Source of the DNA: Symsagittifera roscoffensis
Taxonomy: Eukaryota; Xenacoelomorpha; Acoela; Convolutidae
DNA length: 64,000 bases
Direction of reading: 5' to 3'
NCBI RefSeq assembly: GCF_963678635.1
Contig: NC_087067.1
Coordinates: forward strand, 57,390,388-57,454,387
The notes beneath the pieces were generated by a model. The model was given only the letters and a program-made list of their open reading frames with translations. It was not told the DNA's origin and searched no databases. The position numbers were made by a program, and so were the translations under genes. Each line of letters starts with the position of its first letter. Position 1 is the first letter of the stretch. Shown here piece by piece: positions 25,104 to 37,343 of this stretch.

Positions 25104-25717
25104 TTTTATATTTTGTAGCCTTTCGACTGTTTACCCGGGTTGACCTCCATACACCAAAAATGCTTATCATACAATTCCATCCATCAAGTGTATGGAAAAA
25201 TGCTTGTCATACAATTTTCATTCAATTTCTAAAAATGGTTGAAAAAAGATATAAACTTATTTATGTGGCTCTTTGATTCTTATAAAACAGTCTGGCAAAA
25301 AAACCGAGGTTTTCATTTTTTGAAAAAAATGCTTATAATACAAATCCCATATATGGAAAGTGTATGACTGGCAATTTTTTTGATGGTGACAAAAAAATTA
25401 TTGAAGTAATTTTGAAAATTTGGCCTAGGAACTTTTTTTTCAACCGCAAATCGAATTTCGTACGCAAACAAACATTTTTCGAAAAGTTTTTTTTTGCATG
25501 CAAAATTTAATATTTTGTGTGCATAACGTAGTCCTAGATTTAATATAATCTAATTAAAAATTTAATATAATCTCCATTAAAAATTTTGCCCAAAACTAAA
25601 AGTTTGTTGCCTTTGTTATATCAATTGTGAAAGACAGCCGAACTCAGGTCGTTTTCTATGCATTGTAATGCAAAGACCGTCCAATCTTTGCTGCTTTAAG
25701 TAACCAAGGTCTTTGTT
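25104..25717. other. Non-coding, up to the gap
   Basis: Contains three imperfect copies of an ATGCTTATCATACAATT motif around 25160-25350, otherwise AT-rich and featureless. Confidence 0.5.
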
Positions 25718-25917
25718 NNNNNNNNNNNNNNNNNNNNNNNNNNNNNNNNNNNNNNNNNNNNNNNNNNNNNNNNNNNNNNNNNNNNNNNNNNNNNNNNNNN
25801 NNNNNNNNNNNNNNNNNNNNNNNNNNNNNNNNNNNNNNNNNNNNNNNNNNNNNNNNNNNNNNNNNNNNNNNNNNNNNNNNNNNNNNNNNNNNNNNNNNNN
25901 NNNNNNNNNNNNNNNNN
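25718..25917. other. Assembly gap (200 N)
   Basis: Run of exactly 200 N. The retroelement begins immediately to its right, so the 5' end, including any LTR and gag start, is probably hidden here. Confidence 1.
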
Positions 25918-26536
25918 ATCAGAATTATCCAAAACAACAGATATTGGAATAATTCATATAGTAGATCAAACTATCAGAGATCAAATGATAACTATCAAAA
26001 CAGATCAAGAAATATTTCACGAAACCGAAACTGAAGCTATAACGATAGATACGGAAATTACTCCCAGTCACCTCATAGGAATAATAACCGTTACTCCGAT
26101 TCTCAACATCGATATAGAAGTAACACACCAAAGCATCAAAGACAAATCAATCAAGTTTAAAACAAATGAAGAAATAACTTCAGACCTCCCAGGTATTGAT
26201 AATATGGAAAATAATGAATTACAATTAAACCACATTAATTGTGAACCAACAGATACTGAAAGTGATACAGATAATACCATGTTTGTAAATATGATAACAG
26301 TCGAAAATGACTATGAGCCTATCATATACGATCAACCCTTCAGTTCACACATATACAAAAATCAATTGGAACTTCCGAATAATTATTATATGGGGACAAA
26401 TTAATAATATTTCACAAGTTACTCAAGAATTAAACGAAATTTACACTGTAATTATACCTAATAAAATTGACGAAAAACACTGCTCAAATAATCACATTTA
26501 TCAAAACACTCAAAAAAAACAACCAAGAGAAAAAAT
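25918..26536 (+). pseudogene. Retroelement gag nucleocapsid-like region and spacer, broken
   Basis: Directly after the gap one frame is rich in N, R, S, Q and Y (for example SYSRSNYQRSNDNYQNRSRN) up to about 26155, like the basic RNA-binding tail of a Ty3/gypsy gag protein lacking CCHC knuckles. It is interrupted by a TGA and changes frame. An acidic, threonine-rich frame then runs to about 26404 and another to 26612. At least two frame changes precede the protease, so this is not a working gag. Position and A-rich coding-strand bias match the pol region downstream. Confidence 0.5.
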
Positions 26537-27166
26537 TTGGACAATCCCATTTATCTTAGAGAGCCCAAAAACAAAGAATTTCAACCACCAGATCTTGAAA
26601 GTGATTTTTTAATCGACTCAGGAGCAGAGTCAAATATCATTAACATCCCTACATGGAATGAAATCAGAACAGTGCATCCGAATTTAAAACCGCTCGAAAC
26701 ATCTAGTAAATTAGCATCAGCACAAGAATCAACATTAGTAAATTATGGAAAAATCCAACTATCCCTTGTTCCCACAAGAACAATGGAACAAAACAAGATC
26801 TTGAACAAACCATTTAAACAAACATTTCATATTACTGATATTAAACTTAATATCATTGGAATACCGTTTATCACTAAATATATACCTACAATAAACATCT
26901 TAAATAGTAAAATCCATAAAAAAGATAAATATACAAGAATGAAAAACACAGCCTTAACATTCTTTCAAAGATTAAACAAACAACCACCATTTTTCTCAAA
27001 ATTCTACCCCATTTATAATCAAGAACGAAAACACCTGAAACCACTATCAGGAAATGTATATAACTTTTCAATAAACCAAGTTCATCAGTATGACAAAGTC
27101 AAAACAGACAACAACTTTTCATGTCAGGCTTCGAATTTAGACCCATTCACAAATTTTTCAAAATAA
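26537..27166 (+). pseudogene. Ty3/gypsy-like aspartic protease region
   Basis: 209-codon open frame containing FLIDSGAESNIINIP, a retroviral-type aspartic protease active site (D-S-G instead of the commoner D-T-G), near residue 32, followed by a hydrophobic stretch ending NIIGIPFITKYIP, the expected second conserved strand. The protease would mature the element's own polyprotein. The frame stops at 27164-27166, and further stops separate it from the RT region. The last ~115 bases lie inside the duplicated 2697 bp unit. Confidence 0.7.
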
Positions 27167-29748
27167 CAATCTCATCTATAAAATATGTGAAAAACACAAA
27201 TTCTGATATCATTTCATTACACGTGTATAATAATACACCAAATAGAATAACACTACCCCTAGGACTCTTAGGATAATGTGAAAAAAATGCTACAACTTCA
27301 CCTGTAACAGAAATAGCATACCGAGTTCATAATATATTACAATAACTAGATATTTGCCAATCCACAATTCTTAATGAAGAATTATCTATAAATAATATAA
27401 TAAGCAACGAAAAAAGAAATACAGATTATTTCACAAAAACTCCATATTTCAAACTCATATTCAATATAACAAATTAAACAGAAGAACAACAAAATTTTTT
27501 AACAATGTTTAATTTTCAACATTCACAAATAACACAAAATGAATTTGATAAAATAGCAAAACAACTAATAAAATATTCATCAGTTTACGCAACATCAAAA
27601 TTTGACGATGGAAAAATTGGTTCAATCCTAGACCTTCCGTTAAAACCTGACGCAGTTTTCAAAAAACAAACAGCAAGTAAAGTACCAATTCCTTTCCACG
27701 ACAAAATCAATAGATTACTTAATATTTCAGAACAATACGAAATTTTATCACCAGTAAAAAAGAAGAACAACCAAAAGAAAACACCTTCATCAACCCTGTT
27801 ATTATTCTAACAAAATGTGAATCACTAAAAACAGTTTTAGACGATAGATATATCAATTCACTGATTGATGAATCAAAATGTAATTGGCCTATCGAACCAA
27901 TACACGTTATCTTAACAAAGATAAATGATAAATACTTCACAACCGCAGACATGAATAGTGCTTACAATCAAATGCGACTAGATGAACGATCAAGACGATT
28001 AACACAATTTGTTATTGGAAATCAACAATCTGAATTTAATAGATTATTCTATGGAATATCCATAGGACAAGCAGCTTTTTCAGCCTTCATGAGTAAAGTT
28101 TTTAGACCACTAATACTCAAGAAAAATGCAATCACTTATTTAGATGATGTTTTCATGCAATCACAAACTAAAGACGAAACGTTTACAGTGTTGGAACAAT
28201 ATCACCAAATACTTCAGTACAAAAATCTGAAAGCAACCCCAGGTAAATCACATTTCTTCTTAACGCGTTAAATTTTTAGGACATAAAATTGAACGAAACA
28301 CTATCACTCCATTAAAATCACGCATAGATGCAATTCAAAAACTTCAACCACCTACAAACAAAAAGAAATTTCAAGAACTGCTTGGAATGTGGAATTTCTT
28401 AAGTAAATATGTTTACAAAATGCAATTATACTTAAGACCTTTTTATTACATCCTCAAACAACAAAATAATTTTGAATGAACCACTGAACAACAAACGCGA
28501 TTTGACGAAAATAAAAAAGTTTTAACAGAACAAATTTCAAACACCATTCCAGATCCCACCCAACCATTCTACGCAATGTGCGATGCTTCAGATTTTGGCA
28601 TCGGCGCAGCATTATTACAATCACATAGTGGAACAAGTAAGATGAATCTTATATCAGCGAATTCACGATTATTCACACCAGCCGAGCTACGACTCTCCAC
28701 TCTAATGAGAGAATGTACAGCTATAATTTATACACTTACAGAATACGAATTTCCGATACTTGTATCAAAACACCCAACAGTTTTATTTACAGATCATAAA
28801 CCAATTAAATTTCTTTCCACACAAAAATCAAATCCAAATCATAAAGTTTATAGATTTCAATTATTTTTGATGAAATTCCCAAATTTACATGTAGTTTGGA
28901 CAGCAGAAAAAAACCTTGCACTACCAGATACATTAAGTAGAAATACACCACCTGAACTACTTACACGAAAAACTACAGTTGAAATACCAAAAAAAAATCA
29001 AATTTTATCTCGCGAAAGATGAAATATCAACCCGATTAGAATGCAAATACGCAGTAAAAAATGACATTGATCAATCACAAATAAAAAATCTATAACATTT
29101 TCCACTCCACCTAGATTGCCAAAATAATCACTATGAAGTTGATTTATTAGGTACATCTACCTTTAAACCGATTCCATACTCACAATGGATAAAAAAGAAC
29201 ACCCAGCAAAAGAAAATAAAACAACAACCGCATAAAAACACCTTTTTCCACTAATCGAAAAAGAAAATTTAACCGATAAAACAAACTTATCAGGACCACA
29301 AACAAATGACTCAAAATACACGATAAATCAAGTTTTTAATCTTCATGACCCACTTGACACAATTCCCCTATCAAAACTAGAAATTGATAATATTTTTCTC
29401 TCACCAACAGAAAAAATTACACTTAAGCTTTTAAAGCGATACCAAAATTTTGACCCAGTAATTAGACAACTAAAATCATGGCACAAATATAAAACAAAAC
29501 CAGCAAAAGCTGATACCACAATTTTAGGAAACAAAACACTCCTCCGATTTTTCGAAAAATTAATAACACAACAATAAATGAAAATACAGATCTTTTAGAA
29601 TATCAATTAATTGATTCTAAAGTCCCCTTTCTCCCCTTAAGTATGATATTGATAGCATTCAACATCTCCCATACGCAAAATACAAAAGGACACTCCGGAT
29701 CAGAAAAGACATACTCGAACTTTACACAAATTTTTTATTTTCCAAACG
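27052..29748 (+). repeat. Retroelement internal tandem duplication, unit 1
   Basis: 2697 bp segment running from the end of the protease region through RT and RNase H to just before the integrase core. It repeats immediately downstream at about 97-98% identity by eye. The junction CCAAACG|AAATG joins the unit's end to its own start with at most one base of shared sequence, so it is not an LTR-mediated event. Confidence 0.9.
27505..29022 (+). pseudogene. RT and RNase H, copy 1 (broken)
   Basis: Reverse transcriptase and RNase H of a Ty3/gypsy-like element, which would copy the element RNA into DNA. Visible blocks: ADMNSAYNQM (motif A region), LFYGISIGQAAFSAFMSKVF, catalytic YLDD at about 28139-28150, then RNase H MCDASDFGIGAALLQ, RECTAIIYTLTEYEF and LFTDHKPIKF (the three acidic positions). 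Lesions: a one-base loss in an A-run near 27760 (six A against seven in copy 2), a frameshift at 28262-28271, and a TGA in the linker near 28479. Copy 1 keeps the YLDD motif. Confidence 0.85.
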
Positions 29749-30201
29749 AAATGTATATAACTTTTCAATAAACCAAGTTCATCAGTATGACAAAGTCAAA
29801 ACAGACAACAACTTTTCATGTCAGATTTCGAATTTAGACTCATTCACAAATTTTTCAAAATAACAATCTCATCTATAAAATATGTGAAAAACACAAATTC
29901 TGATATCATTTCATTACACGTGTATAATAATACACCAAATAGAATAACACTACCCCTAGGACTCTTAGGATAATGTGAAAAAAATGCTACAACTTCACCT
30001 GTAACAGAAATAGCATACCGAGTTCATAATATATTACAATAACTAGATATTTGCCAATCCACAATTCTTAATGAAGAATTATCTATAAATAATATAATAA
30101 GCAACGAAAAAAGAAATACAGATTATTTCACAAAAACTCCATATTTCAAACTCATATTCAATATAACAAATTAAACAGAAGAACAACAAAATTTTTTAAC
30201 A

Positions 30202-30969
30202 ATGTTTAATTTTCAACATTCACAAATAACACAAAATGAATTTGATAAAATAGCTAAACAACTAATAAAATATTCATCAGTTTACGCAACATCAAAATTT
30301 GACGTTGGAAAAATTGGTTCAATCCTAGACTTTCCGTTAAAACCTGACGCAGTTTTCAAAAACCAAACAGCAAGTAAAGTACCAATTCCTTTCCACGACA
30401 AAGTCAATAGATTACTTAATATTTCAGAACAATACGAAATTATATCACCAGTAAAAAAAGAAGAACAACCAAAAGAAAACACCTTCATCAACCCTGTTAT
30501 CATTCTAGCAAAATGTGAATCACTGAAAATAGTTTTAGACGCTAGATATCTCAATTCACTGATTGATGAATTAAAATGTAATTGGCCTATCGAACCAATA
30601 CAAGTTATCTTAACAAAGATAAATGGTAAATACTTCACAACCGCAGACATGAATAGTGCTTACAATCAAATGCCACTAGGTGAACGATCAAGACGATTAA
30701 CACAATTTGTTATTGGAAATCAACAATCTGAATTTAATAGATTATTCTATGGAATATCCATAGGACAAGCAGCTTTTTCAGCCTTCATGAGTAAAGTTTT
30801 TAGACCACTAATACTCAAGAAAAATGCAATCACTTATTTAAATGCTGTTTTCATGCAATCACAAACTAAAGACGAAACGTTTACAGTGTTGGAACAATAT
30901 CACCAAATACTTCAGTACAAAAATCTGAAAGCAGCCCCAGGTAAATCACATTTCTTCTTAACGCGTTAA
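30202..30969 (+). pseudogene. RT, copy 2, catalytic YLDD changed to YLNA
   Basis: A 255-codon uninterrupted frame covering the RT N-terminus, the motif A region (TTADMNSAYNQMPLGERSRR) and palm. The catalytic box reads ITYLNAVFMQ where copy 1 has YLDD. Both aspartates are gone (GAT GAT to AAT GCT), so this copy cannot polymerise despite its longer frame. It ends at the same frameshift as copy 1. Confidence 0.85.
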
Positions 30970-31185
30970 ATTTTTAGGACATAAAATTGAACGAAACACT
31001 ATCACTCCATTAAAATCACGCATTGATGCAATTCAAAAACTTCAACCACCTACAAACAAAAAGAAATTTCAAGAACTGCTTGGAATGTGGAATTTCCTAA
31101 GTAAATATGTTTACGAAATGCAATTATACTTAAGACCTTTTTATTACATCCTCAAGCAACAAAATAATTTTGAATGAACCACTGA

Positions 31186-31720
31186 ACAACAAACGCGATT
31201 TGACGAAATTAAAAAACTTTTAACAGAACAAATTTCAAACACCATTCCAGATCCCACCCAACCATTCTACGCAAAGTGCGATGCTTCAGATTTTGGCATC
31301 GGCGCAGCATTATTACAATCACACAGTGGAACAAGTAAGATGAATCTTATATCAGCGAATTCACGATTATTCACACCAGCCGAGCTACGACTCTCCACTC
31401 TAATGAGAGAATGTACAGCTATAATTTATACACTTACAGAATACGAATTTCTGATACTTGGATCAAAACACCCAACAGTTTTATTTACAGATCATAAACC
31501 AATTAAATTTCTTTCCACACAAAAATCAAATCCAAATCATAGAGTTTATAGATTTCAATTAATTTTGATGAAATTCCCAAACTTACATGTAGTTTGGACA
31601 GCAGAAAAAAACCTTACACTACCAGATACATTAAGTAGAAATACACCACCTGAACTACTTACACGAAAAACTACAGTTGAAATACCAAAAAAAAATCAAA
31701 TTTTATCTGGCGAAAGATGA
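31186..31720 (+). pseudogene. RNase H, copy 2
   Basis: RNase H region with CDASDFGIGAALLQ, the RECTAI glutamate helix and LFTDHKP; chromodomain-like or linker sequence follows. The TGA preceding it is shared with copy 1. From 31677 a short overlapping frame reaches further towards the integrase linker than in copy 1, where a stop (CTATAA against CTACAA) intervenes. Confidence 0.75.
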
Positions 31721-32339
31721 AATATCAACCCGATTAGAATGCAAATACGCAGTAAAAACTGACATTGATCAATCACAAATAAAAAATCTACAACATTTTC
31801 CACTCCAACTAGATTGCCAAAATGATCACTATGAAGTAGATTTATTAGGTACATCTACCTTAAACCAATTCCATACTCACAATGGATAAAAAAGAACACC
31901 CAGCAAAAGAAAATAAAACAACAACCGCATAAAAACACCTTTTTCCACTAATCGAAAAAGAAAATTTAACCGATAAAACAAACTTATCAGGACCACAAAC
32001 AAATGACTCAAAATACACGATAAATCAAGTTTTTAATCTTCATGACCCACTTGACACAATTCCCCTATCAAAACTAGAAATTGATAATATTTTTCTCCCA
32101 CCAACAGAAAAAATTACACTGAAGCTTTTAAAGCGATACCAAAAATTTGACCCAGTAATTAGACAACTAAAATCATGGCACAAATATGAAACAAAACCAG
32201 CAAAAGCTGATACCACAATTTTAGGGAACAAAACACTCCTCTGATTTTTCGAAAAATTAATAACACAACAATAAATGAAAATACAGATCTTTTAGAATAT
32301 CAATTAATTGATTCTAAAGTCCCCTGTCTCCCCTTAAGT

Positions 32340-32793
32340 ATGATATTGATAGCATTCAACATCTCCCATACGCAAAATACAAAAGGACACTCCGGATCAG
32401 AAAAGACATACTCGAACTTTACACAAGTTTTTTATTTTCCAAACGCCCCAATTTGGATAAAAGTATTATGCAATGATTTTATAATATGTCAATTGAACAA
32501 ACATGATTCAAACCAAAAAAACAAATAGCACAAAAACAAGATTTTAAAGGACAAAGTTAATATTTCAACCATAGAAATTCATTCGACACAAAAGGACCAA
32601 TTGCACCATCCTCTGAAGGAAATTCCTACCTTATGGTCATTGTTGATGCATTCACACACTATGTAGCACTCAACCCAGTACCACACTGTAATGCTTATTA
32701 TGCTAACACAACACTTTACGAACAGTGGATAGCTAAATGTGGATTACCCGAAATCTTAGTCACAGACAACGGTACAGAATTCATTAATAGCCC
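32340..32793 (+). pseudogene. Integrase N-terminal and core fragment, truncated
   Basis: An HHCC-like region (HTQNTKGHSGSEKTYSNF, then LCNDFIICQLNK) is followed after a break by the core: MVIVDAFTHYVALNP with the first catalytic aspartate, then EILVTDNGTEFINS with the second. Homology stops there, before the catalytic glutamate of the D,D35E triad. The zinc-finger cysteine pair also appears damaged (F-x-x-C). The next bases belong to unrelated GC-richer DNA. An integrase C-terminal piece lies on the opposite strand at 41503-41877. Confidence 0.75.
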
Positions 32794-33110
32794 GCTCAAG
32801 TATAAGGTGGTACTCAAGGAGGAGGCTGAGCACCTTGGACTAGGTTAAGAGTCCGGGTAGTGGCCCGCAGCGGAGGAAGATGCTGAAGAAGAAAAATTGT
32901 CCGGGGAGTGTGAAGAATGGGATGAAGACTCAGATGAATGCAGCGATGACCAAGATAGTCTATGCATGATACTGGCGGAAGAGAAGATGAGACACCGTAC
33001 AGGGAGCTACAGACGGATCCCTCCTCAGGAACGTACAACTTGGATCAGCAGGAAGTGCGAGGAGGTGAAGAACTTGAGAAAATTGCAGTATCGAGGAAAA
33101 TAGTCCGTGC
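32794..33110 (+). pseudogene. GC-richer acidic-tail coding fragment, foreign to its flanks
   Basis: About 310 bases of clearly higher GC than both sides. An open frame is highly acidic (SGECEEWDEDSDECSDDQDS) then basic, and stops in LQYRGK. It abuts the truncated integrase without a spacer. The composition suggests the 3' end of another retroelement or host gene placed here by rearrangement; the protein is not recognised. Confidence 0.4.
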
Positions 33111-33699
33111 TACGCCAGTAAGCCTACAAAAATAAACAGTAGGACAATATCCCTAAAAGCAAAAAATTTCTAGTTTGAAAACAATTAAGGTACCAGCTGG
33201 ATTCGATCAGCAGTTTTGTGTCATCGAAAGCAGGTTACCTCTTCGCCACATCCGCTGGATGTTTGGTTGATTGATTTTGCGTTTTTTAGGAAAGAAGATG
33301 ACAAATCTGCGAAATCTTGTAATAAAAGCTGTTTACGGGAAAAAGTCTATTACTTGGTTGCAATGCCTTGCTTATCGCAAAACCCTGGAAACTTTAAATA
33401 GAAAAAATTTTGTTTAAAGAAAAAAAAAACTAGTGAAACTTTTCTTAAATAGGTGACAGTCTTTACGAATGATTTTTTAATTTGCCTCAAAAAATATGTA
33501 TTTTGATTAATTTTTCTCTGCTTAACCAAAAAAATGCTCGTAAAACGATATTATATTTTATCTTATTTTGGCAGCAAAAAAAAATTTTCATATCCAATTA
33601 AAAAATTTACAATTGAAAAAAGTCAATAAAGGCAAACAATCCGAAAAAACTTTGATTTCTTAAAAACTTTCTACTTTCAATTGTCAAAAACAAAGGAAA
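33111..33699. other. Non-coding AT-rich stretch
   Basis: No gene or repeat recognised before the next FAM1 copy. Confidence 0.5.
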
Positions 33700-34232
33700 C
33701 AAGCCTGCTCGTATCAGGGCGAAGCTTGAAATGTTCCGACTGCCTTCTAAGGTTCATGCAGCAGTAATCACATTGAAAATTCAATAAAAACAAATTAAAA
33801 TGAAAAAAAAAGAACTTTTTCTTCAATTTGAAATTTTTTATGAAAATCATCCCCCACACGCCATATAAAGTACAAAAAAGATAAATTTCGCTCCTTTTAA
33901 CGGACCAATTATGGCAAATAAGCTTCTTGAAACTAATTTGGAACGATTTCTAAGACGGTTTAACTCTCCGCTTACGCGTTAATAGCGCGAAACATATCGC
34001 GCGTTAATTGTCCCCAATTGGCCAAAATGGCAATCTTTAAACCCCCATAACTTAAAAAAAATTGATCACAGGTAAAATATTTTTTCAAATTTGAGCTCAA
34101 AAACACAACACCTTTCGAATGATAAAAAAAGTTTAGTCAAAATGGCTAGTTAAAAAGTCGAAGTTTGTCTGAAGAAAAAAAAACCCACCCCGAGCACAAA
34201 TATTCCGTTACTTTCGTATCGAAAGTCGGAAC
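33700..34232 (-). mobile_element. FAM1 hairpin repeat, copy 3 (minus)
   Basis: Reverse-complement member with both hairpin ends; the end hairpin has decayed on one side (GGGCGAAGCTT). Separated by ~180 bp from the next copy. Confidence 0.75.
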
Positions 34233-34414
34233 AACAACCTTTCTCCATATTTTGTTTGTGTGATATAAATCAAAAGTATATATTGCGTATATTAAATCCA
34301 GTTTAGTCTCAAAAAACACCGATCACAAAATTTCTGTCACCTTTCAAATTTAGAGCAAAGAAAGCAAGTTTTTCCAAAAAACACGGGCGTGCAAGATAAT
34401 GTTCAAAACAAAGT

Positions 34415-34954
34415 AAGACTGCTCGTATCAATGCGAAGCCCTGAATGTTCCGACTGCCTTTCAAGGCTTATGGAGCAACAGTAAAACAATAAAAAATTAA
34501 ATGAAATAAAATAAAATGAAATTTTTTTTTCTAAAAATTGAAACTTTTTTTATTAGAATCATCCCCCCACGCGCCATATAAAGTACAAAAAGATGTATTT
34601 CGTTCTTGTTACAAATCACTTATGGCAATTAAGCTTCGTTCAACCAATTTGGAACGATTTATAAGACGGGTTAAATCTCCGCTTACGCGTTAATAGCGCG
34701 AAATATATCGCGCGTTAATTGTCCCAAATTGGTCAAAATGGCCAAAATGGCTATCTTTAAACCCTCATAACTTTACGAAAAAGGATCACAGGTGAAATAT
34801 CTTTTCAAATTTAAGCTCAAAACAACAATGGCTTTCGATTGATATAAACAAATTTCGTCAAAATTGGCTAGTTAAAAAGTCGAAATTTATCTGAAGAAAA
34901 AAAAACCCACCCCGAGCACAAATATTCCGTTACTTTCGTATCGAAAGTCGGAAC
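34415..34954 (-). mobile_element. FAM1 hairpin repeat, copy 4 (minus)
   Basis: Full length, minus orientation. It shares copy-specific differences and its outer flank (the ACATTATCTTGCACGCC region, 34286-34414) with copy 1 at 23706-24246. Confidence 0.8.
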
Positions 34955-34968
34955 AACAAGTTCAAAAC

Positions 34969-35045
34969 AAGACTGCTCGTATCAGGGCGAAGCCCTGAAT
35001 GTTCCGACTACTTTTTCAGATTTATGGAGCAGGAGTAATAAAAAA
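34969..35045 (-). mobile_element. FAM1 3'-end fragment
   Basis: About 75 bp consisting only of the end hairpin and the poly-A side of the family, wedged between two full copies. Confidence 0.75.
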
Positions 35046-35057
35046 AATAAATGAAAC

Positions 35058-35580
35058 AAGACTGCTCGTATCAGGGCGAAGCCCTGAATGTTTCGACTGC
35101 CTTTTAAGGTTTTACGGACCAAAAATAACATTAAAAAATTGAATGTAAAAAATAAAATGAAATTTTTTTTAGATTTGAATATATTCTTTTGAAAATCATC
35201 CCCCCAAACGCCATATAAAGTACAAAAGGATAAATTTCGCTGCTTGTATTAAATCAATTATGGCAATAGGCTTCAGTCAACTAATTTGGAACGATTTCAA
35301 GACGGATTAAGTCTCCGCTTGCGCGTTAATAGCGAGAAAGATGTGGCGCGTTAATTGTCTCAAATTGGCCAAAATGGCAATCTTTAAACCCCCCATAACT
35401 TTACGAAAAAAGATCACAGGTGAAATATCTTTTCAAATTTTAGCTCAGGACAACAATTCTTTTTGAATGATAAAGAAAAATTTTGACAAAAATGGCTAGG
35501 TAAAAAGTCAAAAATTGTCTGAAGAAAAAAAACCCACCCGAGCACAATTATTCCGTTACTTTCGTATCAAAAGTCGGAAC
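35058..35580 (-). mobile_element. FAM1 hairpin repeat, copy 5 (minus)
   Basis: Full length, minus. Sister of copy 2 at 24576-25103: the same decayed central hairpin and the same ~190 bp flank (35581-35770 here, 24385-24575 there). Confidence 0.8.
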
Positions 35581-35770
35581 AAAAATTGGTTTTAAATTTC
35601 CCTTTAGACCTCATTTTAAAGAATTTCGTCAGTGCTGACTTGAACTATTCGGACAAACGATCAAAACTTTGCTTACGATTTGGCAAAAACTTTATGGTGC
35701 ATAATTATCATAAATTTTGTGAGTAATTATTGCAAGACTATAACAACATGAGCCGCCAATCTAGCCCAAC

Positions 35771-37343
35771 AAAATTTTATAACTTGTTTTCAATTATGAT
35801 AATTGTATTTCTTTTTGTTAAAAAAACCACATCAAAAACGCTGTAATTAACCTCTTGCTGTTGAGGTAGTTAGGAGGCTCACTTTGATATAGTTGATATA
35901 TTTTTGTCACCATTTGACCCGTAGTTTGTGTAAAGCTTTGGATTGTCTAATGTCAAAATGACCTGTTTTACGAGTTCCGCAAAGTAACTTGCAACATAGT
36001 AACTCTATTTTGGTGTAGTTTTTGTCTGGTGAGAAACCAGAAATGAACCGTTTTACAAATTTTTAGAAAAAAACTTGCGCCAGGTTAGAATTTTCAGAAA
36101 GAAAAACCAAATCAAATCATTTTTGCAAAATTTATTTGTTAATTTTTTCAACTAAATATTTTTCGGAGTTTCTTTATCAAAGAAGTTTTGCTATTTCAGG
36201 GGAAGGGTTAAATTAAGCTTCAGAAACTAGTTAAATTTTATAACTATTAGCTAAATTTTTGATCATTTCATAATGGTTTTAGCGCTATCGTTTTTCGATG
36301 TCTTTTGACTCACAACGGACAAGGTTTTGAAATGATATATTTTTGACCCATTCTAATGAATTTTTGTATAGCAATGTTGCATGGGGAAAATTGGAGACTC
36401 ACTCGAATACAATGTTTCTTTGCTTTTTGAGTGGTGAGATGACATAACAATTTAGCTAAGTCACAACTGTGCTCTTATATAGTTTCTGGAAAACGTATAG
36501 CCTTAAAATTTCCTAGCATTAGAAAATACTGTCATTCAACTTCATAGTATGAAGATAAAACCAGCGAAAGAGTTTTCATATAATATTCTAGAGGAATCGG
36601 TCGGGCCATATTATGGGTGTTGTATGCCCAGACTTTTTCGGCAACCCGGTTTCATGAAACTGTTAATTTCAAAATAATTATTTTTTACTAGATAATTCAG
36701 TATTTCAGGCTTATGCTTCAATAAAAAAAAAGCCATGGAGAGATGTTTTGTAGACATCCGATTCACAAACGCTTAAATGTTGCAGAAAACAAAACATCAT
36801 CCGCTTGTATCACGAAATTTATGTCTTGGACAAATATTCGCCAGAACGCACTTTTTGATTAACAATCCTTCTGTAGAAGCATACCTCTTAGACATTTTCA
36901 AACCAAAGTTTTTTAAACATTTTTTGCTCTCCGCAAATGAAAGAATATGTGTCTCTAATAGCCATAAAATGCTGTTTTGAAAACTAAGCTAAAAAAGTGT
37001 TTCAATTTTTTCTAATTTGCGTTGACCTGACATCTTCTGAGACGATTGTTTTTATTGAATTCAGAGTGTAGGCAACAAAAGAATTCCACTCGGAAACAAT
37101 TCAAATTTAATTTAGGCACGCCATTTAGTCAAGAATACAAGTTAGTAGATGACAATTTCACCTGCGGAAGCAGCAAAACAAACCTTTAACTCTGGGGTAA
37201 TGCCATGTCAAGATTGTTTCATTCATTCCCGACATTGATTTTTCTGGATTGAGTAGTAGAATTACGGGGATGTTGTGGGCTCCAAATCCCAAAAATTTCA
37301 TAGTTTAAATGTTATCTTAGTAGTATAGATATACGACACTGGT
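35771..37343. other. Non-coding, no repeat recognised
   Basis: AT-rich. Short open frames have no family features. Just before the right edge, at 37317-37341, there is a copy of the AGTAGTAT-GATATACGACACTGG motif that also precedes the G-runs at 38560 and 47910. Confidence 0.5.

Larger units (their letters stand above)
29749..32445 (+). repeat. Retroelement internal tandem duplication, unit 2
   Basis: Second copy of the unit with a constant 2697 base offset. It continues at 32446 into unique sequence (the integrase), so the original element read protease, unit, integrase. Confidence 0.9.

Noticed and set aside
25656-25952. Open frames across the N run
   Set aside because: Artefact of translating the gap.
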